Below, one piece after another: positions 1 through 9,884 of a stretch of 64,000 bases of DNA. Made by a program: the position numbers and the translations under genes. The DNA is from Cytophagales bacterium (GTDB lineage: Bacteria; Bacteroidota; Bacteroidia; Cytophagales; Spirosomataceae): contig JAAFJE010000012.1 in the NCBI GenBank assembly GCA_013298025.1, forward strand, positions 124,001 through 188,000. Direction: 5' to 3'. The notes beneath the pieces were generated by a model. It saw only the letters and a list, made by a program, of their open reading frames with translations. It searched no databases and had not been told where the DNA came from. Numbering within the stretch: the stretch's first letter is position 1; the number at the start of each line of letters is the position of its first letter.

Positions 1-1938
1 TTTAATGGCCGCCGTAATGCCCATTACTATCCCTCCTTCTACTTGTGCTTTCACGGTATCTGGATTCACGACTGTACCTAAATCTATTACGGCATAAACT
101 TTGTCAATTTTTACCGCATTGTTCGATAATTTGGTCACTTCTACCACATGACCGCCCAAACCTGCAAAAAATTCCCATTGTGCCACGCCACGCCCTTTTC
201 CTTTGGGCAAAGGCGTATCCCAGTTTGATACTTCTTTGAGTTTATTTAACACTCGTTTGGTATCCGAATCTTTGGTAAGCATTGCCAAACGGAAAGCCAT
301 CGGGTCTTTGCCTGCGGCGTGGGCCAATTCGTCGATAAAACATTCATGCGAAAACGCCAAGGTCGAACTCGTCACCGAACGCCACCAAAACATCGGAATA
401 TGAATATCGGCATAGACAAACAGGTTTTTCATGTTGGGTATTTCATAAGCCTGATGACTGATACCTTCGGTCATGCTTCCATCTAATTTCGTTTTGTCAT
501 TGTTCGGATTCAAAAATGACATAATGGTTGGCGAAATTACTTTGTGCTGCAATGCTACCAATTTGCCATCTTCCGCAATTGCTCCTTTCAAAGCTGAGAA
601 TGTCGGCGGACGGAAAGGCCCCAATTGGGTATCGTCTTCTCTTGTCCAAACCATTTTCACAGGCTTTTTCAAGGCTTTTGCCAAATTAACAGCTTCTATG
701 ATAAAGTCAATTGCTAATCTGCGTCCAAAACCTCCTCCACTAAAAGCTGTATGAAGTGTTACATCATCTGCTTTTAAGCCAAAACGAGTAGGAATATCTC
801 GCATCACATCGGAAGGCACTTGTGTTGAAGTCCAGATTTCTAAGGTATTGTTTTCTTTCCAATGAGCCGTGCAGTTCATGGCTTCCATTGGCGAATGCGA
901 AACAAAAGGCGTTTCGTAAAAGGCTTCTACTTTTTTCGTCGATTCTCCAAAACTTTTTTCAAAATCACCAACGTTGCTATCTATTACGCCTTCTTTTTTA
1001 GCTAATTCATGCAGTGTTTGGGTGTATGCTTGCGAGCTAAAGTTGTCATTTCCTTGAAAATCCCAGTTTACTTTCAGGGCTTTTCTTCCTTTGAGTGCCG
1101 CCCAATAGTTTTTGGCAATCACGGCTACGCCCGTAGCTTTATACACGCCAAATACTCTTTCTACTTCCAATACTTGCTCGACTCCTGCTACTTTCATGGC
1201 AGCGGTTTTGTCGAAATCTTTCAATTTTGCTCCGAAAACGGGACAATGTTCTACCGAAGCATACACCATGTTGGGCAATTCGGCATCTATCCCAAAAACA
1301 GCTTTGCCCGATACTTTTAAGGGTACATCTTGGCGTTTGACCGATTTACCCAAAATATTAAAATCTTTGGCATCTTTCAAGGTCGGATTTTTGGGTACTT
1401 CTAAAGTTGAAGCGGTTTCCGCCAATTCGCCATAAGTCAAACTTTTGCCTGATGGTTTATGGTAAACTTTGGCTTCTTTGGCATAACATTCCGAAACGGC
1501 TACATTCCATTGTTTGCTGGCTGCCGTAATCAGCATTTCACGAGCAGACGCTCCTGCTTTTCGTAAATCATTATAACTTGAACGAACGGAAAAACTTCCG
1601 CCTGAAAACTGAGCTGGGCCAAATTTGCTTTCTCCGCCTGTTTGTTTTACGCTGTATTGTTCTGGTGAAAGTTCCAATTCTTCGGCAATCAAGGCAGGAA
1701 TGGATTGAAACGTGCCTTGTCCGATTTCTGGTTTTGAATTGAAAAGGGTTATTTTTCCTGTGTTTTCAATAATAATATAAGGCGTAAAATTGAATGGTAC
1801 AGACGTTGCATGCAACGTCTTTTCTGCATGCAACGTCTCTACATGGGCGGATGAATGATTTATTCCTAAAACAAATGCCGTTCCCGATAAACCTGCATAT
1901 CGTAAAAAATCACGGCGATTGACGCTATTATTTGACAT
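1..1938 (-). CDS. Molybdopterin-binding subunit of a xanthine dehydrogenase-family oxidoreductase (IorB-like), partial
   Basis: About 646 residues are visible; the 3' end lies beyond the left edge. The protein begins with a twin-arginine signal (RRDFLR at residues 8-13, then a hydrophobic stretch), so it is probably exported folded with its cofactor. The text that follows (GQGTFQSIPALIAEEL, then GGSFSVRSSYNDLRKAGASAR) matches the isoquinoline 1-oxidoreductase beta / aldehyde oxidase large-subunit family, which hydroxylates N-heterocycles or aldehydes at a molybdenum centre. The [2Fe-2S] partner ends 11 bases upstream on the same strand, as expected for a two-subunit enzyme. The ATG at 1938 was chosen because it is the only start that gives the Tat signal. 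Odd: residues about 31-44 are encoded by a palindromic repeat. The substrate cannot be told from sequence. Confidence 0.9.
   Translation of the reverse strand, partial: MSNNSVNRRDFLRYAGLSGTAFVLGINHSSAHVETLHAEKTLHATSVPFNFTPYIIIENTGKITLFNSKPEIGQGTFQSIPALIAEELELSPEQYSVKQTGGESKFGPAQFSGGSFSVRSSYNDLRKAGASAREMLITAASKQWNVAVSECYAKEAKVYHKPSGKSLTYGELAETASTLEVPKNPTLKDAKDFNILGKSVKRQDVPLKVSGKAVFGIDAELPNMVYASVEHCPVFGAKLKDFDKTAAMKVAGVEQVLEVERVFGVYKATGVAVIAKNYWAALKGRKALKVNWDFQGNDNFSSQAYTQTLHELAKKEGVIDSNVGDFEKSFGESTKKVEAFYETPFVSHSPMEAMNCTAHWKENNTLEIWTSTQVPSDVMRDIPTRFGLKADDVTLHTAFSGGGFGRRLAIDFIIEAVNLAKALKKPVKMVWTREDDTQLGPFRPPTFSALKGAIAEDGKLVALQHKVISPTIMSFLNPNNDKTKLDGSMTEGISHQAYEIPNMKNLFVYADIHIPMFWWRSVTSSTLAFSHECFIDELAHAAGKDPMAFRLAMLTKDSDTKRVLNKLKEVSNWDTPLPKGKGRGVAQWEFFAGLGGHVVEVTKLSNNAVKIDKVYAVIDLGTVVNPDTVKAQVEGGIVMGITAAIK
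1801..1842. repeat. Palindromic repeat inserted in frame in the IorB-like gene
   Basis: Positions 1801-1820 are a perfect 20-bp palindrome with core GACGTTGCATGCAACGTC. A second, partial copy (TGCATGCAACGTCT) follows at 1825-1838 and runs into CTACATG. On the coding strand this gives the repetitive peptide VETLHAEKTLHATSV just after the Tat signal, where the family normally has only a variable linker. The sequence looks like an inserted dispersed repeat tolerated in frame. Confidence 0.75.
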
Positions 1939-1949
1939 AGTAGTAATGA

Positions 1950-2450
1950 TTAACGGGTTGCTTTAACGGTTTTGCTTTTACTTTTTTCCAACTTCAATTC
2001 ATTCGCTGCTAAATGAATTGCCTTGCGAATACGCACATAAGTGCCACAGCGACAAATATTTCCAGACATATAATTATCAATATCCTCATCGCTTGGATTA
2101 GGATTTGATTTCAAAAGTGCCACCGCCGACATAATTTGTCCCGACTGACAGTAGCCACATTGCGGTACTTGTTCTTCAATCCACGCTTTTTGTACCACGT
2201 GGTCGATATTAGTCGAAATGCCTTCGATAGTAGCGATTTTGCTGGTAGCCTTTACCGAAGAAATGGGCGTTTGGCAAGAACGAATCGCTTGCCCGTCTAA
2301 ATGAATCGTACAAGCCCCGCAAAGCCCCATGCCACAGCCAAACTTTGTACCTTTCAAGCCTACGTAGTCACGAATCACCCAAAGCATGGGCGTATCTGGC
2401 TCTGCTTCGACTTGTACCTTTTGGTTGTTGATGTTCAATGAGTATTTCAT
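1950..2450 (-). CDS. (2Fe-2S)-binding subunit of a molybdenum hydroxylase (IorA-like)
   Basis: This 166-residue protein has the two-cluster arrangement of xanthine dehydrogenase-family small subunits. A plant-type ferredoxin domain carries C39, C44, C47 and C59, and a C-terminal helical domain carries C98, C101, C133 and C135 (QCGYCQSGQ and [12 protein letters not shown]). It passes electrons from the molybdenum centre of the large subunit to an acceptor. The length is normal for isoquinoline 1-oxidoreductase alpha subunits. The large subunit gene starts 11 bases downstream, so the two are one transcription unit. No FAD subunit or maturation factor (XdhC, MobA) is visible in the window. Confidence 0.95.
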   Translation of the reverse strand: MKYSLNINNQKVQVEAEPDTPMLWVIRDYVGLKGTKFGCGMGLCGACTIHLDGQAIRSCQTPISSVKATSKIATIEGISTNIDHVVQKAWIEEQVPQCGYCQSGQIMSAVALLKSNPNPSDEDIDNYMSGNICRCGTYVRIRKAIHLAANELKLEKSKSKTVKATR

Positions 2451-2454
2451 AGTT

Positions 2455-3219
2455 CTATATTTTTTTAAAATTTTTACTAAAATTATAACTTAATAAGACA
2501 TTCCACATAAAATCTTTATTGCCTGGTACATCAGAGGTAAAAGTTTGGTTGATAGTGTATTGCAAAGCAAAGGGAAAACCTTTTTTCGATAGCCCAGCCG
2601 TTGCTGCCAAATAATTGCCTGTGTAGCCATCGGTATTTAAAAAATATACAGAAGGCGTAAAATTTAATCTTAACGCTTTTCCCAAATTGACGTTTGAAAT
2701 ACTGGCATTGAGAAAAAGAACTTGGGTCAATTGTGGCCCGTGTTTTTGTAAACCATTGCCCTGTAAATACACCGCACTGAGGTTGAGATGGGGCGTAAGC
2801 TGATAATTTGGGGCAATTTCATAAGCCAAAAATCGCAACATTTCGGTAATTTCGGTAGAAGTACCCTTGTCATCTACAGTTCTTTTAACCAATGAAAAAG
2901 CAGGGTGAGCACTTACACGCAAGCCAAATTTCTTTTGTTGTACTAATTGATACCTAAACCAAAAAATAAAACCTCCCTTACTGGCATCTGTCACCAAACG
3001 AATATCAGGGTTAAAGCTAAAACGATTTTTCCGCCATGTAAAATTCATAATAGCGGCAGGGCTATTGAGCGAAAAGGTCGGGATAATCGAAAAACCATTG
3101 TTTGTAATACCTACCGAACCGCTAAAAGTACTGATTTTTTGGGTACTATCTTGTTGTGCATAAGCAATTTGGACGAAAAAAAATGCAAGAATGATAAAGG
3201 ATACTTTGGAAAGCTTCAT
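2455..3219 (-). CDS. Probable outer-membrane beta-barrel protein of unknown function
   Basis: A 254-residue protein with a clear signal peptide (hydrophobic residues about 5-20, cleavage near AYAQQ). The mature part shows alternating polar and aromatic strands (for example [17 protein letters not shown] and [13 protein letters not shown]) and ends in [11 protein letters not shown], which suggests a small transmembrane barrel. It lies 4 bases upstream of the iron-sulfur subunit gene on the same strand, so it may be the first gene of the oxidoreductase operon. No characterised family was recognised. Confidence 0.75.
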   Translation of the reverse strand: MKLSKVSFIILAFFFVQIAYAQQDSTQKISTFSGSVGITNNGFSIIPTFSLNSPAAIMNFTWRKNRFSFNPDIRLVTDASKGGFIFWFRYQLVQQKKFGLRVSAHPAFSLVKRTVDDKGTSTEITEMLRFLAYEIAPNYQLTPHLNLSAVYLQGNGLQKHGPQLTQVLFLNASISNVNLGKALRLNFTPSVYFLNTDGYTGNYLAATAGLSKKGFPFALQYTINQTFTSDVPGNKDFMWNVLLSYNFSKNFKKI

Positions 3220-3405
3220 TTGTCTTGTGTTTTATTGGATAACGTGATGGTATGGTATGTTTGAAGTTTCAAAATTAGACGGTGTTATGCCATAGAATTG
3301 TATAAATTTTACTGTTTTACTTACCATTTTTACGGATGACAAAAGTAAGCAGCTATTTGTTTGATATATTTCGCAAAAATTATCCAACACAAAGCCAAGA
3401 AAGCC

Positions 3406-4296
3406 ATGCTCGTATATGATACCGTAAAACAATATTGCCAAACTTTTGGCAACCCAACTTTACATCCATTGATTAGTTTGGTTGAATTAGACAAATCGGA
3501 AATGCTTCAAAGAAGTAAATTCTCGATGGGCATTTATGCGATTATTATCAAAAAAGGTAATTGTGGCGAGCTACGCTATGGCAATACTTATTATGATTAC
3601 GACGACGGCACAATTGTCTTTTTTGCTCCCGGACAAGTCATCACCAACGAACCCGAAGGCGAGTGGCATCAGCCTTTTGGTACGGCTTTGGTTTTTCATC
3701 CCGATTTAATCAAAGGCACAAGTTTGGGCAAGCAAATTCATGAGTTCAGCTACTTTAGTTACCAGTCGCACGAAGCTTTACACGTTTCGGAGCGAGAAAA
3801 AGAAATCATTCACAACTGTTTTGCCAACATTACGGCGGAGATTAGTCAAAACCTTGACAAACACAGCAAAAAGCTAATCGTTGCCAATCTTGAATTATTG
3901 CTAAAATACTTTTTGCGGTTTTACGACCGCCAGTTTATCACCCGTGAAGAAGTCAACAAAGGCATCATTGAACAATTTGAGCAACACTTGAACGACTATC
4001 TTTTTGGGCAAGAACTCGCTACGATGGGTTTGCCCTCAGTGGCATATTTTGCGGATAAATTACATCTTTCAGCTAATTACTTCGGCGATTTAATCAAGAA
4101 AGAAACAGGCAAAACAGCCTTAGAATACATCCAACTCAAACTTATCGACCTTGCCAAAGAACGAGTATTAGACACCTCAAAGTCACTGAGTGAAGTATCG
4201 TATCAGTTAGGCTTTAAATATCCACAGCATTTTACACGCTTTTTCAAGCAAAAGGTTGGCATTACGCCATTGGAATATCGGTTGAGTGAGAATTGA
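3406..4296 (+). CDS. AraC family transcriptional regulator
   Basis: The protein is 296 residues from the ATG at 3406; a TTG 45 bases further upstream is open but gives an unlikely lysine-rich leader. The N-terminal half is a cupin-like sensing domain (YDDGTIVFFAPGQ). The C-terminal 90 residues hold the two helix-turn-helix units of AraC proteins (ADKLHLSANYFGDLIKKETG, then SLSEVSYQLGFKYPQHFTRFF). It is divergent from the barrel/oxidoreductase operon across about 185 bases, so control of that operon is plausible. The inducer is unknown. Confidence 0.92.
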   Translation: MLVYDTVKQYCQTFGNPTLHPLISLVELDKSEMLQRSKFSMGIYAIIIKKGNCGELRYGNTYYDYDDGTIVFFAPGQVITNEPEGEWHQPFGTALVFHPDLIKGTSLGKQIHEFSYFSYQSHEALHVSEREKEIIHNCFANITAEISQNLDKHSKKLIVANLELLLKYFLRFYDRQFITREEVNKGIIEQFEQHLNDYLFGQELATMGLPSVAYFADKLHLSANYFGDLIKKETGKTALEYIQLKLIDLAKERVLDTSKSLSEVSYQLGFKYPQHFTRFFKQKVGITPLEYRLSEN

Positions 4297-4391
4297 TACA
4301 TTGGATAGGAGGGCTTAGATTTCGTGGAGCAAAAGAAAATGACGTGAACTTTTCAAAATTCGACGAGATACAAAAGCCGACAAAAAAAGTT

Positions 4392-4399
4392 TAACTTTG
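4392..4399 (+). promoter_or_regulatory. Bacteroidota -7 promoter box before the restriction-modification genes
   Basis: TAACTTTG fits the TAnnTTTG box of the primary sigma factor of Bacteroidota and lies 27 bases before the start of the endonuclease gene. No convincing -33 TTTG is seen at the usual distance. Confidence 0.6.
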
Positions 4400-4426
4400 C
4401 GAGATAAAATTTCATGACAAAAGCAG

Positions 4427-5545
4427 ATGAGTTATTACGATAGAATTAGAGAATTAACAAGAAATGTTCCTGTGGAATTGGTGGACTTTGAACAACCAAG
4501 AGACCAAGCAAGAACACCTACACAAGCGTCTTCTAACTTCATCACAAATAAAGAACAAGGAGATTGGGCTGAAAACCTTGTTACAAGGGCAATAAATGAA
4601 ACCTCCAATAATTTTGTAGCAGTAAAATATGGCAAATCTGACGATTTGGTAGCAGGAGAAGATGGCTTTGATACATTTTATCAAGACTTTCAAAATGAAC
4701 TTGATACAATAGGCAAGAGACCCGATTTGCTGATTTTCAATAAGGCAGATTATGACAACAATTTAGGATTAGACATTAGCCAAATTCCTCACAACCAAAT
4801 TACAAACTATGTAAAAAAAGCAGTTGCAGGTATTGAAGTAAGATCAAGTGCATTTTTAATAGACAGATACGAAGAAGCGATGCAAGTAAGAACTGAAAAG
4901 TTTACACAAATTGCGTTGCAGACAAAAGATAAAATACTTGCAGATTTTTCGGATATTTTAGAACATCCAGCAAGGCAAAATTATATTGAAGTACTGAATG
5001 GCATAACTGCAAAAACTTTAAATGTAACAGATTTTAGGACACCAAGTTGGAGTTCATCAGAAAGGTTAATTCAGGTAAAAGAGCTTTTTAGACAGTTAAA
5101 GTCTGCTATAAAAGAAATCCAAAAACGAGATTATCTTTCAATAACGCCAAAAGTTGAAGATATAAAAGTTGTTTATAAATGGATTGAAACTTTTAATGTT
5201 CCTCATTTTTATTTTCAAGTATTCTTCGACAAAGTTTATGGTATTTCGTTTGAGCAAATCCTTAAAATTATTTCAGACCCAGACAATGATGGGGTAATAT
5301 TTTCGGTTGAAACTGATACAAAAAATCAAAATAAAACAACCATAAAAATCAACTCAAAATCAGGCGTACCTATCGCTTTAAAAGTTGATGAGCCTTTGCA
5401 CGAAAGTGTAAGGAAAGAAATGGATAGAGGAAGGTTGTTGTTTTATGTAACATTCAAAGGCGGAACAGCCTATCTTGATATTGATAATTTAAAAACTATT
5501 TTAGGAATTAACGGGGGCGACCTTCGCAAAACAGATTTCTCATGA
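4427..5545 (+). CDS. Type II restriction endonuclease, AccI-like
   Basis: A 372-residue protein, close to the length I recall for AccI. A PD-(D/E)xK-type nuclease core is suggested by PD at residues 99-100 (KRPDLLIF) and E137-V-R139 ([14 protein letters not shown]). It overlaps the downstream adenine methyltransferase by four bases (ATGA), which is typical of a translationally coupled restriction-modification pair. If it is a true AccI isoschizomer it would cut GTMKAC; that specificity is inferred from family resemblance only. The endonuclease is first in the operon, with a promoter box just upstream, and no separate controller gene is visible. Confidence 0.82.
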   Translation: MSYYDRIRELTRNVPVELVDFEQPRDQARTPTQASSNFITNKEQGDWAENLVTRAINETSNNFVAVKYGKSDDLVAGEDGFDTFYQDFQNELDTIGKRPDLLIFNKADYDNNLGLDISQIPHNQITNYVKKAVAGIEVRSSAFLIDRYEEAMQVRTEKFTQIALQTKDKILADFSDILEHPARQNYIEVLNGITAKTLNVTDFRTPSWSSSERLIQVKELFRQLKSAIKEIQKRDYLSITPKVEDIKVVYKWIETFNVPHFYFQVFFDKVYGISFEQILKIISDPDNDGVIFSVETDTKNQNKTTIKINSKSGVPIALKVDEPLHESVRKEMDRGRLLFYVTFKGGTAYLDIDNLKTILGINGGDLRKTDFS

Positions 5546-7182
5546 TAGTTACAAAGAAATATATCACTAATAACTCCATTGAGAACGACTATTCAAAATC
5601 AATTTCAATAGAACATCGTAAAAAATTTGCACAATTTTTTACACCTTTTCCTATTGCTGACTTAATGTCTAAATGGATTTTAGGCAATAAGAAACTTAAA
5701 ACTGTTTTAGAACCTGCATTTGGGCTTGGGGTGTTTTCAAGGGCAATATTAAATCAAAACGAAAGTGTTGAAATTAAAGGTTTTGAAATTGACAATGCAA
5801 TTTTTGAAAACGCAAAGCAATATTTTGAAGATACTGACAATGTAAATATTCATTTGCAAGATTATATGTACAATGATTGGCAAAACAAGTATGATGGAAT
5901 CATTTGTAATCCCCCCTATTTTAAATTTCATGATTACGACAATAAGAATATTTTAAAAGAGATAGAGACTAATCTAAAATGCAAGTTGAATGGCTTTACA
6001 AACCTTTACACACTTTTTTTATTAAAATCAATTCATCAATTAAGCCCAAATGGGCGTTGTGCATACATTATCCCATCTGAATTTTTAAATTCTGATTATG
6101 GGAAATGGGTAAAAGCATACCTAATAAAAAGCAAAACATTAAGACACATCATTGTAATTGACTTTGAAGAAAATGTATTTGATGATGCTCTTACAACAGC
6201 GTCAATCATACTTTGTGCAAATGACAATTCAACAAACCGAGTTCAGTTTAGCAATATTCAATCGTTGCGAGATTTGAGCAAAATAGATGCCATTATTACT
6301 GATTATCCAAATTTTTCAGATACAACTCTAACATATAATTTTTCGGAACTAAATCCCGAAATCAAATGGAAAGCATATTATCAAAAGCAAAACAGTATTA
6401 AGTTCAAAAACCTTGTGCCTTTTTCAACTTATGCAAAAGTAGTTCGTGGTATCGCAACAGGTTCAAATGAATATTTCACTTTCAATACTTCAAAGGCACA
6501 AGAGTTTGGAATAGAAGAACAGTATCTATTACCTTGTATTTGTAGTGCAAAAGATGCAAAATCTTCATTTTTTACAACACAGGATTTTGAAGAATTAAAG
6601 AATAGTGATAAGTCGGTTTTCCTTTTTAATGCTAAAAACTCAACCCTGGCGACGGTCGCTGAGGAAAATATAAAAAAATATATTCAAAAGGGTGAAGAAG
6701 AAGAAATTAACAAGCGATTTCTTACAGCAAGTAGAACGCCTTGGTATTCGTTAGAAAATAGGAAACCAGCACCAATTTGGGTTTCTGTTTTTAATCGGAC
6801 AGGGTTGCGATTTATAAGAAATGAAGCAAATATTTCTAATTTGACTTCTTATCATTGTATTTATCCTAAACAAACAAACTTATTTTCAGACATAGACATT
6901 GATTTGCTTTTTGCTTATCTATTAACAGACACAGCCAAACAAATTTTTGAAGATAATAGTCGAGAATATGGTAACGGACTACAAAAATTTGAACCAAACG
7001 ACCTAAACAAAGGCATGATGCTTGACTTAGGGTTACTTGATAAACAAACGCAAAAGAAGATTTTAGACTTATATAAAGAATATCGAAAGTTAATACTTGA
7101 TAAGCAAAATGGAGACGACATAATTAACAAAATAGATAAAATACTAATCAAGCAATTCTCGGAAGAACGCACTACAACCTAA
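5542..7182 (+). CDS. N6-adenine DNA methyltransferase of the AccI-like system
   Basis: A 546-residue gamma-class methyltransferase. The AdoMet-binding motif is LEPAFGLG (residues 56-63), preceded by [16 protein letters not shown], and the catalytic NPPY is at 123-126. The rest is a target-recognition domain as in Eco57I/TaqI-like enzymes. It methylates adenine in the recognition site and so protects host DNA from the endonuclease whose gene overlaps its start. The gene appears intact. Downstream (from 7183) the sequence changes to remnants of a nucleotidyltransferase gene on the other strand. Confidence 0.92.
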   Translation: MIVTKKYITNNSIENDYSKSISIEHRKKFAQFFTPFPIADLMSKWILGNKKLKTVLEPAFGLGVFSRAILNQNESVEIKGFEIDNAIFENAKQYFEDTDNVNIHLQDYMYNDWQNKYDGIICNPPYFKFHDYDNKNILKEIETNLKCKLNGFTNLYTLFLLKSIHQLSPNGRCAYIIPSEFLNSDYGKWVKAYLIKSKTLRHIIVIDFEENVFDDALTTASIILCANDNSTNRVQFSNIQSLRDLSKIDAIITDYPNFSDTTLTYNFSELNPEIKWKAYYQKQNSIKFKNLVPFSTYAKVVRGIATGSNEYFTFNTSKAQEFGIEEQYLLPCICSAKDAKSSFFTTQDFEELKNSDKSVFLFNAKNSTLATVAEENIKKYIQKGEEEEINKRFLTASRTPWYSLENRKPAPIWVSVFNRTGLRFIRNEANISNLTSYHCIYPKQTNLFSDIDIDLLFAYLLTDTAKQIFEDNSREYGNGLQKFEPNDLNKGMMLDLGLLDKQTQKKILDLYKEYRKLILDKQNGDDIINKIDKILIKQFSEERTTT

Positions 7183-7237
7183 CATCGGTTTTGTACACGT
7201 AGGACTGATGGAAGTGATTGAGCTTTAGTAATGTTAT

Positions 7238-7346
7238 TCAGCTATCTACCTTATCGAAGAGATTAATGCCTACTCGATTGATATGTTCAAGCACGGCTGG
7301 GCCTTCAATAGTATGGTACAAAACAATGTCGAAAGTGTAGGGTAAA
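7238..7346 (-). pseudogene. 3' fragment of an MntA-type minimal nucleotidyltransferase
   Basis: Read on the minus strand, this stretch encodes LPYTFDIVLYHTI followed by EGPAVLEHINRVGINLF and a stop at 7238-7240. This is the usual C-terminal end of ~100-residue minimal nucleotidyltransferase (MNT) antitoxin-like proteins. There is no start and no catalytic GSRAxG motif here. That part occurs about 750 bases away at 8138-8276 on the same strand, so one gene appears to have been split or two copies have decayed. Confidence 0.65.
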
Positions 7347-7460
7347 TATGGTGTGGGATTATAGTTTAACTAAAATTTCAATAATAGAGTATTTTGACAT
7401 AGGCAAGTCTTTTTTTATATAATCTACAAAAGATATAAAAACTCTTTATTTTGAATCTTT

Positions 7461-7492
7461 TTTGCGTACCTCTTTTCTTTTCTGTATTTTTG
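7461..7492 (+). promoter_or_regulatory. Bacteroidota promoter of the small lipoprotein gene
   Basis: TTTG at 7461-7464 and TATTTTTG at 7485-7492 are separated by 20 bases, matching the -33/-7 pattern of Bacteroidota promoters. The ATG follows 19 bases after the -7 box. Confidence 0.65.
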
Positions 7493-7511
7493 TTCAAAAA
7501 AATACACGCAC

Positions 7512-7904
7512 ATGAAACATACTATTGTTCTTATTATCACCTTTTTAGCTTGCCAAGCTTGCTACGTCAAGTATCCCAAACGTGGACAAACAGATTCTTT
7601 TTCAAAAAATCAAATGCAGGGTATTGCCAAAGACACGTATGTACTGCTAGATAACATTCAGTATAAACGTAGCTCTGTAAGAGGACGGATATTGGTATTT
7701 GGAATTGGGGGTTCTAGGATGAAAGAAGAGGCCTATCGGAGGGAGATGGCTTACTCTGAAGCATTACAAACCAATGGCATTGATGGCATAGTAAATCCTA
7801 CGTTTAGGACAAAGTACTGGAAAATACCTTTTATTTTGTTTCCGCCTTTTGGAATAACGTCATATTCTACTACAGTTTATGGTCGTGGGTACAAAATGAA
7901 ATAA
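7512..7904 (+). CDS. Small lipoprotein of unknown function
   Basis: A 130-residue protein whose hydrophobic N-terminus ends in a lipobox-like TFLAC (C14) with a second cysteine at 17, so it is probably a lipoprotein. The mature part is basic and tyrosine-rich, with SSVRGRILVFGIGGSRMKEEAYRREMAYSEAL and a C-terminal hydrophobic segment (IPFILFPPFGITSYSTTVYGRGY). This resembles small TRL-like lipoproteins, but the match is weak. It lies alone between the two pieces of a broken nucleotidyltransferase gene, on the opposite strand, and has its own promoter. Confidence 0.65.
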   Translation: MKHTIVLIITFLACQACYVKYPKRGQTDSFSKNQMQGIAKDTYVLLDNIQYKRSSVRGRILVFGIGGSRMKEEAYRREMAYSEALQTNGIDGIVNPTFRTKYWKIPFILFPPFGITSYSTTVYGRGYKMK

Positions 7905-7949
7905 AGAGAATAAAAATAGCTCTAATAACTGGGGCTATTTTTTCAGAAA

Positions 7950-8276
7950 TCAAAAAAAACCGATTAAAGAGAAAGCGATTGCTACGATAATAAAACGAGT
8001 TGTTTTTGATTGTTGAGATGCTAAACTTTCGGCATAAGCGACAACTGAGGCATATTTAGTGGTATCGGTTTCAAGTTGAGTATAGTTAGTTTTACCTGAT
8101 TCGACCACATCTTTAAGACCAAGCGTGTTTCCTTTCAACGCAATGTCAACATCACTTCCTTTTCGATAATTTCCTTTGGCTCTTGAGCCAAAGGAAATAG
8201 CTGCGTCAACAGCTTAGTTATGCTTGATGATGGTTAAAATCTCGTTCCATTGTTTGTCTGATAATCCGTAGAGCAT
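7950..8276 (-). pseudogene. 5' fragment of an MntA-type nucleotidyltransferase, with a nonsense codon and a foreign tail
   Basis: From the ATG at 8276 the minus strand reads MLYGLSDKQWNEILTIIKHN, a TAA stop, then in the same frame AVDAAISFGSRAKGNYRKGSDVDIALKG. GSRAxG followed by DxD is the catalytic signature of minimal nucleotidyltransferases, here interrupted by one in-frame stop. After LKDVVESGKTN the reading frame runs into an unrelated tail with a C-terminal membrane segment (TTRFIIVAIAFSLIGFF), ending at 7950. The expected second half lies at 7238-7346. No HEPN (HepT-like) partner is visible. Confidence 0.75.
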
Positions 8277-8536
8277 GGGTTAAAATGATTTATTTTTGAT
8301 AAATTTATTGCCTTTTTTCAATTGCTACTTGCATCCGCTCTTGAAGGTATTTTGATACCAAATTTAAGAATATGTTGCCTAGAAGTAATCTTATCTTGCT
8401 TTTTCCTTGCAGTTTTCTTCATCATGCTATACACAAACTAGGCATTACCTCACACGAATATCGTTTGAATTAGCTATTTTCGTAGGTTATTGCCTCGTAC
8501 AGACGGCATCGTAATCTATCCAATAATCTATAAAAT

Positions 8537-9736
8537 ATGCGTACAATTACAAGAATCCAATTAATGCTAATGATGTTCCTTATGTTTTTCACATGGGGAG
8601 CTTGGTATGGTCAAATGGGCAAATATTTGGCTTATTCGCTTCATGCCACAGGCAACCAAACAGGCAATGCTTATGCCACTTTTTCGATTGCTTCTATTAT
8701 TGCTCCTTTCTTTGTAGGGATGATTGCCGACCGTTATTTTTCGGCACAAAAAGTAATGGGTGTACTCAATTTGATTGGGGCGGGTATTTTGTATTTACTT
8801 ACCCAAACCCAAGACCCCGACACCTTCTTTTGGTATATTTTGGCTTATACCATGAGTTTTGCTCCAAACTTGGCTTTGTCGAGTTCTATTGCCATGAACC
8901 AAATGAGCCAGCCCGAAAAAGAATTTCCTGCGATTCGGGTATTAGGCACAATCGCCTGGATTGTTGTCACCAATATTATTGGTCAGTTGGGCGTTGGCGA
9001 TAAAGTAACCATTTTCGAAATTGCCATGGTTACATCATTGGTATTAGGCTTATTTGCTTTCATTTTACCCGATACGCCTCCTAAAGCTACAGGCAAGGCA
9101 ACGTTGAGCGAAATTTTGGGAACAGATGCTTTTGTCTTGTTCAAAGACCGCTCGTTTCTCATCTTTTTCATTTCGTCGGTGCTGGTGTGTATTCCGTTGG
9201 CGTTTTATTATGCTCATGCCAATTTATCGTTGACAGAGTCGCACATGACTAATGTTGAAAGCAAGATGTCGCTCGGACAAGTATCAGAGGTGTTTTTCAT
9301 GCTGATGATTCCTTTTGCCTTGAGCAAATTTGGCATTAAAAAAATGCTCATTGTAGGACTTTTGGCATGGATTATCCGTTTTGTTTGCTTTGGCTACGGC
9401 GACGGTATTTCGTCGGAATGGATGCTGTACTTGGCAATTGTGCTACATGGCGTATGCTATGATTTCTTCTTTGTCACAGGGCAAATTTATACAGATAACA
9501 AAGCTGGTGAAAAAATCAAAAACGCTGCACAAGGCCTCATTACCTTGGCAACGTATGGCATTGGAATGGGCATTGGCTCTAAAATTTCGGGGATTGTACT
9601 TGATACTTACGCCACCCAAACGGCTGCTGGTGTCATACACAATTGGACTTCCGTTTGGCTTGTACCGGCTGGTATTGCCGCCGTGGTATTGGTACTTTTT
9701 ATCGTATTTTTCCACGATAAACCAGCAAAAGCCTAA
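8537..9736 (+). CDS. MFS transporter of the nucleoside:H+ symporter type
   Basis: A 399-residue integral membrane protein with about 12 hydrophobic segments. The N-terminal FFTWGAWYGQMGKYLAY, the loop GMIADRYFSAQKVMG and the SEIL/FKDRSFLIFF segment after a central hydrophilic loop (residues about 180-200) resemble NupG/XapB-like nucleoside permeases found in Bacteroidota. The predicted role is proton-driven uptake of nucleosides or similar compounds across the inner membrane. The gene stands alone and is followed by a universal stress protein about 150 bases downstream. Confidence 0.8.
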   Translation: MRTITRIQLMLMMFLMFFTWGAWYGQMGKYLAYSLHATGNQTGNAYATFSIASIIAPFFVGMIADRYFSAQKVMGVLNLIGAGILYLLTQTQDPDTFFWYILAYTMSFAPNLALSSSIAMNQMSQPEKEFPAIRVLGTIAWIVVTNIIGQLGVGDKVTIFEIAMVTSLVLGLFAFILPDTPPKATGKATLSEILGTDAFVLFKDRSFLIFFISSVLVCIPLAFYYAHANLSLTESHMTNVESKMSLGQVSEVFFMLMIPFALSKFGIKKMLIVGLLAWIIRFVCFGYGDGISSEWMLYLAIVLHGVCYDFFFVTGQIYTDNKAGEKIKNAAQGLITLATYGIGMGIGSKISGIVLDTYATQTAAGVIHNWTSVWLVPAGIAAVVLVLFIVFFHDKPAKA

Positions 9737-9884
9737 ACTGCGTCTAAAAGGCGGTTGGTACGATGACGGCCGATGTCCTGACAAAAATCAGGTTCTGAAC
9801 CAATGGATATTATTTTGGTTTTCAGTTTTTTAGGCAAAATTTGATTCAAGAAAAAACAATCAAACGACTAAAAAACTGCTCACT

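Noticed and set aside
8318-8425. A 35-codon minus-strand frame (MMKKTARKKQDKITSRQHIL...)
   Set aside because: Very short, basic, and no family or signal; it could be a leftover of a gene next to the broken nucleotidyltransferase but cannot be supported.
9381-9833. A 150-codon plus-strand frame inside the MFS gene
   Set aside because: It is an out-of-frame shadow of the transporter; the 150 bases after the transporter show no coding sign.
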